Shown here piece after piece: positions 26,041 to 33,800 of a DNA stretch of 64,000 nucleotides; position 1 is the stretch's first letter, and each line of letters starts with the position of its first letter. The notes under the pieces are model-generated. The model searched no databases and had not been told where the DNA came from. It saw nothing but the letters and a program-made list of their open reading frames with translations. Source of the DNA: CAYXVU01 sp964468725 (lineage in GTDB: Bacteria; Acidobacteriota; Blastocatellia; UBA7656); NCBI GenBank assembly GCA_964468725.1, contig CAYXVU010000001.1:21633-85632 (forward strand). The letters are read 5' to 3'. A program made the position numbers and the translations under genes.

Positions 26041-26646
26041 TTATTTGGGTTTGACCGCTGGTGGCGGCGATTGCGTCGTTGCCGCTGGATTGGCTTTGTT
26101 GTATTCGTTGATGAAGTCGGCGGTGATGTCGAGTCGTTTATCGAACCAGATGACATGGTTGGCTTGCACGGCGTTGGGCAGGTCAATAACTGCGATGATG
26201 CCGCGCTTGACCATGTAACTTTCCGCGAACTTATTGAGTTTGGTCTGCACAGGTTCGAGCGCCAGCGCGCGCGCGCGATTGACATCGGTCTGCAAATCTT
26301 CGCCGGTGCGTTTATATTCGCGTTTCATGGAATCCAACTGTTCCGTGAGTTCGGCGACCTTTTGAGCGCCGAGAATCTGCGCCTGCGTCTGGATCGTGGT
26401 TTCCAATGAGGTGATGCGGTCGGCTTTGGTTTGCAAGTCTTTGAGGCGCGGCTCGAACTGTTTTTCGAGGACTTCGAGTTTGGCGCGCACTTCAAGGATG
26501 TTGGATTGCACGGCAGCCGTATCAATGACGGCGACTTTGCCCTTCGTTGCGCCTGCCGGTTGTGCGGTTCCCCCTTGTTGCGCGAAGGCCGACGCCCCCA
26601 ATGCGAGGATCACAACGAGAGAGGCGAGAAATGGTGAATGCTTCAT
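26041..26646 (-). CDS. Skp/OmpH-type periplasmic chaperone, second copy
   Basis: A 201-residue exported coiled-coil chaperone that would hold unfolded outer-membrane proteins on the way to BamA. It has a signal peptide (MKHSPFLASLVVILALGASAFAQ), the strand GKVAVIDTAAVQSN, a long helical arm from about residue 60 to 150 (KLEVLEKQFEPRLKDLQTKADR and following) and a second strand pair near YMVKRGIIAVIDL. The ATG at 26646 has AGGAG upstream; the longer frame to 26784 runs into the other skp gene. It is last in the bamA-skp-skp run, 25 bases after its paralogue, and ends in a Pro-rich tail. Confidence 0.9.
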   Translation of the reverse strand: MKHSPFLASLVVILALGASAFAQQGGTAQPAGATKGKVAVIDTAAVQSNILEVRAKLEVLEKQFEPRLKDLQTKADRITSLETTIQTQAQILGAQKVAELTEQLDSMKREYKRTGEDLQTDVNRARALALEPVQTKLNKFAESYMVKRGIIAVIDLPNAVQANHVIWFDKRLDITADFINEYNKANPAATTQSPPPAVKPK

Positions 26647-26671
26647 ACTCTCATCTCCTTTCCTTGTCGCC

Positions 26672-27316
26672 TCAGTTATTGGGCGAGGGCTTGGTCGGCG
26701 TCGGTTTGGGCGCTGCCGCAGGGGTTGCGACGGGAACCGGATTGGCTTTGTTGTACTCTTTAATGAAATCTTCGGTGATGTCATTTTGCTGATTGAAGTA
26801 GGCGAGCGTGCCGTTTTGTGCCAACCCTGGAAGGCTCAAAATCAAGGTGATGCCGCGTTGCGTCGCGTAGGTCTGAATGAATTGAAAGAGCTTTTCGCGC
26901 ACCGGCTTGGTGGCCAAATCTTCCGCTTTGGCATATTCGGTGCGAGCATCTTCAAGGTCGCGGGTGATGCGCTTTTTCAGGTCTTCATACTCAAGCTGCA
27001 TCTGCGTCACTTTGTCTTGCGGAAGAGCCGAAGATTTGGTGCGCAAGTCGTCTTCGAGTTGTTTGAAGCGCGTCTGATCGCTTTGCAGCTTGTCGGAGCG
27101 AGTTTTGAATTGTGTCTGCACCTGTTCGTATTTCTGTCTCAACTCTAAAATCTTTTCCGGAAAGACCGATGTGTCGAGGACGACGAGCTTGCCGTCGGGA
27201 ACCACGCCGCCGGGAGTCGCTGCGGGTTGTTGTGGTGGGGTGGTTTGCGCGACCGCCGCGAGGCATCCGACCCCGATGACCCAAATGGCCAGCATCGCCA
27301 ACTTCATTTTCGTCAT
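26672..27316 (-). CDS. skp: Skp/OmpH-type periplasmic chaperone, first copy
   Basis: A 214-residue paralogue of the next gene with the same build: signal peptide (MTKMKLAMLAIWVIGVGCLAAVAQ), strand GKLVVLDTSVFPEKILELRQKYEQV, coiled-coil arm and the strand TQRGITLILSLPG. Both copies keep the closing motif (D/E)ITxDFIxEYNKANP, which argues for a local duplication. A GVGC near the signal end raises the possibility of lipidation, but the cysteine is early. The ATG at 27316 has AGGAG 5 bases upstream. It lies about 100 bases downstream of bamA, as skp does in many Gram-negative bacteria. Confidence 0.92.
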   Translation of the reverse strand: MTKMKLAMLAIWVIGVGCLAAVAQTTPPQQPAATPGGVVPDGKLVVLDTSVFPEKILELRQKYEQVQTQFKTRSDKLQSDQTRFKQLEDDLRTKSSALPQDKVTQMQLEYEDLKKRITRDLEDARTEYAKAEDLATKPVREKLFQFIQTYATQRGITLILSLPGLAQNGTLAYFNQQNDITEDFIKEYNKANPVPVATPAAAPKPTPTKPSPNN

Positions 27317-27417
27317 AGTAACTCCTGTTGCCTTGATCTGGACTGCACTCTGGCGAGTGACAGCCGAGTTTGGAAAACCGGCATTATAGCAGCCCGTCTG
27401 CCAAACCAGAAATTCGA

Positions 27418-30351
27418 TTAAAACGTGCGCCCGACCGAGAAGCGAATGGCGCGCTTCTCTTCGAAGAAGAAGGTGTTGTCCGTCTTCGCATTCGGATTCC
27501 ACGCGAAGATCAGCCGAAACGGCACGTTGATGACCGGCACTTGCACGCGCAATTCGCCGCCCGTGCTGTAGCGATAGTTATCGAAGATGCCGCCATCAAT
27601 TTGCGAGAGCATGATGTTGCGCACCTCCTGCCGCTCTCCGCGAACGGTGGCGAAGCGGAAGCCAGGGGGCAAGCCGCCCGGTATCTCCGGCAAGCCGCCT
27701 TGGCGAATTTCGCGTTGCGTCGCCCGCTGTCCGCGCGGGTTGAGCCGCTCAAAGCCCAGAAATTCATTGGGCACAAAGGCGCTGACATTCTGTTGATCGC
27801 TATAGTTCTTTAAGTTGAAGGCCGAGCCAATATCTAAAAAGGGAACGAAAGCGACCGGGCCGACAATCGGAATGCGGTATTCAAAGTTGAGCAACAATTG
27901 GGTGTCGGCTCCGATGAAGGTCGGGAACTCTTCGATGCCGTTGATGACCACCAAATCATCTTCGACGAGAAAATTGTTGAGGACGTTTTGCGTGATGCTG
28001 TTGCCGTTGGCTTCGCTCGGACGGCGCACCTTCAACCGCCGTTGCGTGATGCTGTCTACCGCGAAGACGTTGCGGGTTGTCTGAAAGACTCTGACCGGCG
28101 CGGTAGGCGCGATGCCGCGCACATTGTAGCCGCGAATGGATTCGTCGCCGCCGAGGAAGAAACGCGCAAACAACGGCGTGCCGCCAATGAAAGACAACGA
28201 ATTGGAGTCAAACGGCGTGCCGAATGAACCGATGTGCCCGAAGAGCGCACGCAGGCCGAAGGTGCGCGTCTCCTTCGGATCGAGCGTGCGTCGGGACTCT
28301 TTGCTGGTGAAAAACGGACGGAAGAATTTGTACTCTACGTAGGGCTGAATGGTGTTGACCTTGCCGCCGAGTAGACCGCCGGAGACCGAGAACCCGAAGG
28401 TCAAGGATTGTCCGTTGGTCGGGTCGAGAGAGTTGTTGAGTGTGTTGTAGCTGATCGTCGGCGTCAGCGTCGACTGAGTCACTCCTTGTTGTGCGAAGGT
28501 CAAGAAGAAGTCGTTGCCCACATCACTGTCGCGGTTGACGTCCGGGTCAACGATGTCCGAGTTACGGAAGGAGTACGACAAGCCCAAACGAATGAAGCGC
28601 CCTTTACGGAAACGCGGCATGAAGTACTGCAACGGCGCTGAAGTTGAAACCGAAATGCCGGTCGTCTTTTGAGTGAACAGCGAGCTTTCACTAAATTGGA
28701 AGATGTTCTGCCCGGTGACGCTCTGAAAGCCCTGCCCGAAGAATTGGTAGCTTTGATAGAAAACGTTGAACCCCAAACTGATGGGGCGACCCTTCAAGTA
28801 CGGTTCGTTGAAACCGACGGAGAACACTTTCTGCCGGTTGCCCGCCGCGATGGCAAACGATAACGACTCGCCATAGCCGAGGAGATTATTGGTCGAATAA
28901 TCCAGCCCAATGAACGAGCCGCCGACGCCCGAAACCCCGCCCGTGAAACTAATCTGCTGACGCCCTTTCTCTTGCACCTTGAGGGTCACGTCCACTTTGC
29001 CTTCGCGCTCGTTGGTGTTGATGGTTGCGTCTTCTTCTTTGACCTGCTCGAAGTAGCCCAACTGATTCAAGCGCAACAGGCTCAAATCCCAGTAGGATTG
29101 ATTGTAGCGGTCGCCTTCGTTGAGCAGCACCTCGCGGCGCAGGACGTTGTCGCGCGTAAAGGTGTTGCCTAAAAACTCGATGCGATTGATGGTGTACTGT
29201 TTGCCCTCTTCCATCGTGAAGGTGATGTCGGCGATTCCTTTCGTCGGATCGTTGGGGTCATCCTTGAATTCGAGGTTGGGATTGGCATCGAACTGAATAT
29301 AGCCGCGCGTGCCGTAAGCCTTCTTGAGGTTCTCAACGCCTTTGCCAACTTTGCTGTAGCCTTTGACAATGTCGCCAGGCTTAATGTCAAGGATCGCTTT
29401 GATCTGCTCGGCGTTGAACTCCGTGTTGTCTTCGACCTTGATCTCCCCGGCGCGGTATTGGCGGCCTTCTTCGACGGGAATGACGATCTTCAACCCCTGC
29501 CCTTTATGGCCGATAATGGGCATAAAGTTGCCGACCTTGCCGACGTTTTCGACGCGCGGTTCACCAAAGCGAGCGCGCAGATAACCGGCGTCGGAATAGA
29601 CCAAAGCGCGAATGCGCTGCAAGTCGTTTTCCAGTTTCTCTTTGTGATAGATATCTTTCGACGAGAAGGTCGTCCACAAACCCAGTTGTTTGACCAACTT
29701 CATGTTCTTCCGCAGATGCGAATCAGAGAAGACATTGTTGCCTTCGAACTCGATTTCGGCGATGCGATAGCGCGGCCCCTCTTCGATCTTGAAGGTCAGA
29801 CCGACAGCGGTCTGCGAAATCTCCTCAATGATGGGGTCCACTTTGGCATCGGGGCGACCTTCGTTGGCGAGCATCTCTTTCAATACCGCAGCAGCGCGTT
29901 TGACCTTGACCGGATCGTATTGCGATTCTTTCGAGAGTCCAACTTGGCGCTTGCGAAACTCTTCCAGCACGGTGGATTGCTGTATGGATTTCAGCCCATC
30001 GTATTTGATGTCCAACAGCAGCGGCCACTCTTTGACTTCGAAGGTGATGATCTTGCCGCCGCGCGCTCCATCTTCGGCAAAGGCTTTGACATCTTCGAAG
30101 TGTCCCTGCGCGATCAGGGCGCGAATGTCGCGGTCAACCTGCGCGGGGTTGAAGGTGTCGCCTTCACGCGTGCCAATCCAAATTTTTGCGGTCGCTTCAG
30201 GAATCCGGCGATTGCCGCGAATGGTGACCTGCTCGACGAGCACATCTTGTGCGGTTGCAGAGAGCACTCGTGCTGTTAGGTCAGTGTTGAGGGGAAGAAT
30301 TACAACGGTCGTTACTAAAGCAGTGATAAAGCTGAAAACACGCTTACTCAT
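27418..30351 (-). CDS. bamA: Outer-membrane beta-barrel assembly protein BamA
   Basis: The central subunit of the BAM machine, which folds beta-barrels into the outer membrane. The 977-residue protein has a signal peptide (ending near LSATAQ), five POTRA domains (starts such as VEQVTIRGNRRI, KYDGLKSIQQ, IAEIEFEGNNVF, YRAGEIKVEDNTEF and YTINRIEFLGNTFT) and a 16-stranded barrel from about residue 460 with FGLRALFGHIGSFG and RFFLGGDESIRGYNVRGIAP; the latter is the conserved VRGF/Y loop region. It ends in phenylalanine as expected for an outer-membrane barrel. It is longer than E. coli BamA (about 810 residues), mainly through barrel loops between residues 770 and 930. I use the ATG at 30351. Confidence 0.95.
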   Translation of the reverse strand: MSKRVFSFITALVTTVVILPLNTDLTARVLSATAQDVLVEQVTIRGNRRIPEATAKIWIGTREGDTFNPAQVDRDIRALIAQGHFEDVKAFAEDGARGGKIITFEVKEWPLLLDIKYDGLKSIQQSTVLEEFRKRQVGLSKESQYDPVKVKRAAAVLKEMLANEGRPDAKVDPIIEEISQTAVGLTFKIEEGPRYRIAEIEFEGNNVFSDSHLRKNMKLVKQLGLWTTFSSKDIYHKEKLENDLQRIRALVYSDAGYLRARFGEPRVENVGKVGNFMPIIGHKGQGLKIVIPVEEGRQYRAGEIKVEDNTEFNAEQIKAILDIKPGDIVKGYSKVGKGVENLKKAYGTRGYIQFDANPNLEFKDDPNDPTKGIADITFTMEEGKQYTINRIEFLGNTFTRDNVLRREVLLNEGDRYNQSYWDLSLLRLNQLGYFEQVKEEDATINTNEREGKVDVTLKVQEKGRQQISFTGGVSGVGGSFIGLDYSTNNLLGYGESLSFAIAAGNRQKVFSVGFNEPYLKGRPISLGFNVFYQSYQFFGQGFQSVTGQNIFQFSESSLFTQKTTGISVSTSAPLQYFMPRFRKGRFIRLGLSYSFRNSDIVDPDVNRDSDVGNDFFLTFAQQGVTQSTLTPTISYNTLNNSLDPTNGQSLTFGFSVSGGLLGGKVNTIQPYVEYKFFRPFFTSKESRRTLDPKETRTFGLRALFGHIGSFGTPFDSNSLSFIGGTPLFARFFLGGDESIRGYNVRGIAPTAPVRVFQTTRNVFAVDSITQRRLKVRRPSEANGNSITQNVLNNFLVEDDLVVINGIEEFPTFIGADTQLLLNFEYRIPIVGPVAFVPFLDIGSAFNLKNYSDQQNVSAFVPNEFLGFERLNPRGQRATQREIRQGGLPEIPGGLPPGFRFATVRGERQEVRNIMLSQIDGGIFDNYRYSTGGELRVQVPVINVPFRLIFAWNPNAKTDNTFFFEEKRAIRFSVGRTF

Positions 30352-30566
30352 AAACGATTGCACACTCCTCAGACTTGCGAATTCGATTCAGTCCGTTTGG
30401 CCTGACGACTGGTTTATCCAGAGCACGTATCTCAACCATCCAGCAAGTTGCGTCGTCCGCTGCCCTCGCGCGCAGCGCCGACGAGTGAGTTCCAGACAAA
30501 CGAAATTGATCTTTTCCTGATGATAGTGTTGACTCGCACGACATTAGAACGTCAAATCAAGGCGAC

Positions 30567-30595
30567 ATTGTAACAAAAATGCCAAGACTGGCCAA
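30567..30595 (-). promoter_or_regulatory. Sigma70-type promoter of bamA
   Basis: On the minus strand TTGGCC (30590-30595), a 17-base spacer and TACAAT (30567-30572). The predicted start near 30560 gives a leader of roughly 200 bases. Confidence 0.55.
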
Positions 30596-30799
30596 AGGCG
30601 GATTTTCGGAGCGGAGGGTTGTGGCAGAGTCAGTCCGTTCCGACAAAATGGAATCCTGACGGAGCAGAAGGTGACCGAAGCCTGCAAATCGGCTCCCTTA
30701 TTCGGAAAAAATCGGCAGCCCGGCTTGCTTCTTCTCGGCTGAGGCGATCATAGACAGGATGTCGAGGTCGCATATCAGGTCAACGGGGTCAATCGTACG

Positions 30800-30839
30800 C
30801 CGCATTGGGAAGCCCGTAGCACAGGGCTTCCCAATGCGG
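30800..30839. repeat. Perfect 16-bp palindrome with GTAGCACA loop
   Basis: Arms 30800-30815 and 30824-30839 are exact complements. It lies about 50 bases past the stop of the giant HYR gene, but has no T tract, so it may be a mobile palindrome rather than an intrinsic terminator. Confidence 0.7.
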
Positions 30840-30891
30840 GCGTCTTTAAGAATTCAGAGATGTTGGCTCGAATACGTTATTGACAAGCCCC

Positions 30892-33800
30892 TCACTTCGT
30901 TGCATTCGCAGACGCTGTACGGCACATACATTCGTTGTTGGTTGTGTTCGAGTCGGTGATCGCGCACTTCTGCGTCCCTATGGGTTTTTGCAGATTTGCC
31001 GTTCCGCGATTGATACTTCCCAACGTCACACTCGCTTGCACACGTACTCCGTTGCCCGTATGGCTCAGCGTGTAGGTTGACCCTTTCCTCGTCACCGTTC
31101 CGCGCCCAATCACTTGTGTGCCATCAGCGCAGCAGAACAAGTAATCGCCGGTCGTCGAAAGGAAGAACAGTTTGTTCAGCGGCTGACTGTCGTCTTGCAG
31201 GCAGACATCAAAGGTCGTTACTAAGAAACTGCACGCAGCACTATTGCCCGCCGCATCCTGAACCGTACAGTTCACTGTCATCGTCCCGACTCCGAACACC
31301 GACCCCGATGCCGGATTGCAGACCGGACTGCCGACCCCCGGACAGTTGTCACTCACCACCGGACTCGGATACGTCACTACTCCCGGCGGCGCATTTACGG
31401 TCGGCGGGCAACTGATACTCGGTGGCTGAGCATCGTTGACCGTCACGGTGAAACTACAACCCGCATTGTTGCCCGCCGCATCTTGAACCGTACAACTTAC
31501 CGTCGTCACTCCCTTCGGGAAGGACGATCCCGATGGCGGTGTGCAACTCGGCACGCCCACTCCCGGACAGTTGTCGCTCGCCGTCGCATTCGCATAACTC
31601 ACGGTTGCCGCACACAGGTTGGTCGCTGTCGTTATCACCATGTTGCCCGGACAAGTAAGGGCTGGCGGGATGTTATCCGTGATGGTCACGGTGAACGAAC
31701 ACATAGCGGTGTTATTCATCGTATCGGAAGCGAGACAAGAGACGGTCGTCACTCCCTTCGGGAAACTCGACCCTGATGGCGGCGTGCAGGTGACAGTGCG
31801 CGCTCCGTCACAGTTATCCGTAGCCATCAGACCTGTGAAGGTGAGCGAAGCCGCGCAACTTCCCGGCGCGACATTGGCTGACCGATTCGTGCAGCCATCA
31901 AAGATCGGCGCTTGCGTATCGTTGACGGTGACGGTGAACGAACAGGGCGCAGAGTTGCCGCTCGTATCGCTGGCTGTACAGTTGACCGTCGTCACGCCTT
32001 TTTGAAAGGTCGAACCCGAAGGCGGTGTGCAGACTGGCGTAAGAGCGCCATCACAATTGTCGGTTGCGGAGAGTCCTGTGAAGGTAACAGCCGCCGAACA
32101 CGCGCTGCCCTGCGTGTTGACAACGATGGGCGACGGGCAGGTGACGGCAGGTGGTTGCGTGTCGGTAACCGTGACCGTGAAGGAGCAGGCGGGCATCGGC
32201 GAACCGACCGATGCCGTGCAGGTGACGGTCGTGATGCCTTTCGGGAAGAGCGTGCCGGTTGGCGGCGTGCAGGCGATCATTCCGCAGCCCCCCGATGGCG
32301 GCACTGCATAGTTAATGATGGCTCCGCATTGGCCGACATCATTGGCCTGTGTGACATTCGCGGGACACGTGAGAGTACAGACGGCAATGAGAAAAGTCTG
32401 CGCCGCAGAGGTATCCTGCCCGCCATTGGCTGTGCCGCCATTATCCATCAGCCGCACCGTCACGGTGGCGATTCCATTGCCATTGATGGTCGGAGTATAG
32501 GTCAGTGTGCCGGAGGCGTTGATGGTCGGTTGCACGGCAAACAGCGCGTTATTGTCATTGCTGACTATGAATGTCAGCATCTGACCCGATTCGTCAGCGG
32601 GACCTGCTGATAGGTTAATTGCCCACCCGTTGACCGTTTGCGCTCCGGCAGCCGCCGGTACGAATTGATCTGCTCCTTTGGTGAATGAAGGGACATCGTT
32701 GACCGCCGTAACATTGATCGTAAAGGTGCGCGAGAAGGTCGCAACGCCGCCATTGGCCATGCCGCCACTGTCGGTCACCATCACCGTAATGATCGCCGAG
32801 CCATTGGCATTAGCGACCGGCGTATAGCTGAGCGAGCCGGTGGCGTTCGGACTGGTGTAGGTCACCGTCGGATTGGGAATCAGGAGGGGATTGTCAGACA
32901 TGGCCGTGAGCGTCAACGTCTGACTGCTTTCGTTGGCTGCCCCTGCGGTTATGCCGCTCAGATTAACAGTCTGCGCCGCAGCGTCTTCCAAAAGGGTTGT
33001 CGGGTTCGGAGTGATGGAAGCAAGGGTTGGCGCATCGTTTACCGAGAGAACGGTGATTGCTACCGTGTCTTGATCTTGTTGCGCTCCGGGTATGCCTGTG
33101 TTCCCTTGATCGTTCGCGGTTACGGTCAGCGTGTCGCTGCCGTTGAAATCTTGTGTGCCGCGATAGGTTAAACCATTGGCGGCTGCTAAGGTCGCGTTGA
33201 TGGCGTTTTGCGTGCCGGTTAGGGTGAGGCTGTTGGTGTTATCTCCCGAAACGTTGCCCCCTGTAAGACCGCCTGCGACATCGGTTCGCACATCGAGCGT
33301 GCCGTTGGAGACTGTCAATGTTAGGGTGATCGCATCGCTTGCTGGAAGGGCGTCAACATCGGATACCGATAATCCGCTGATTGCAAGGTTGGTATCCTCG
33401 TTGACCATCTGTGCTCCTGGCACGGTGTTTACCGGCGCATCGTTTACGGCTGTGATGGTGATCGTCGTATTGCCCGTTGCTGTCAACGCGCCGCCTGAGC
33501 CTTGCCCGCCGCCTGTGTTGCCGTCATTGAAGGTGTAATCGAGTTGAACGCTTGCGGGCGGCGCATCGCTGGAGTTGGCATAGGTGATGTGGCGCAGCAC
33601 GTCTTGCACAAGCGCGCGCGTTGGAATCGTGCCGGAGCCTGTGAAGGAGAGAGTCAGTGTGCCACCGCTGCTGGTAAACGTAGCGAAGGTTTGTCCGCCC
33701 GACTGGAGGGCATTGGCATTGATCGTAAAGAGCGCCCCTGTTGTTGAGAGAGCGAGCAAGTCCTGTGCGTTTGCCCCGCCGTTGCGCGCAATCATCAGGC

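Larger units (their letters stand above)
30352..30891. other. Leader and upstream region of bamA
   Basis: This 540-base region has no gene. It contains the bamA promoter at 30567-30595, a leader of about 200 bases, and the 16-bp palindrome at 30800-30839 downstream of the HYR gene. Confidence 0.6.

Noticed and set aside
29458..30279. Long plus-strand frame opposite bamA
   Set aside because: BamA POTRA motifs on the other strand are clear; the frame is a by-product of codon bias.
30892..33000. Repeated motifs that could be taken for a CRISPR or satellite array
   Set aside because: They are the codons of consecutive HYR repeats in an open reading frame, with spacing near 240 bases.
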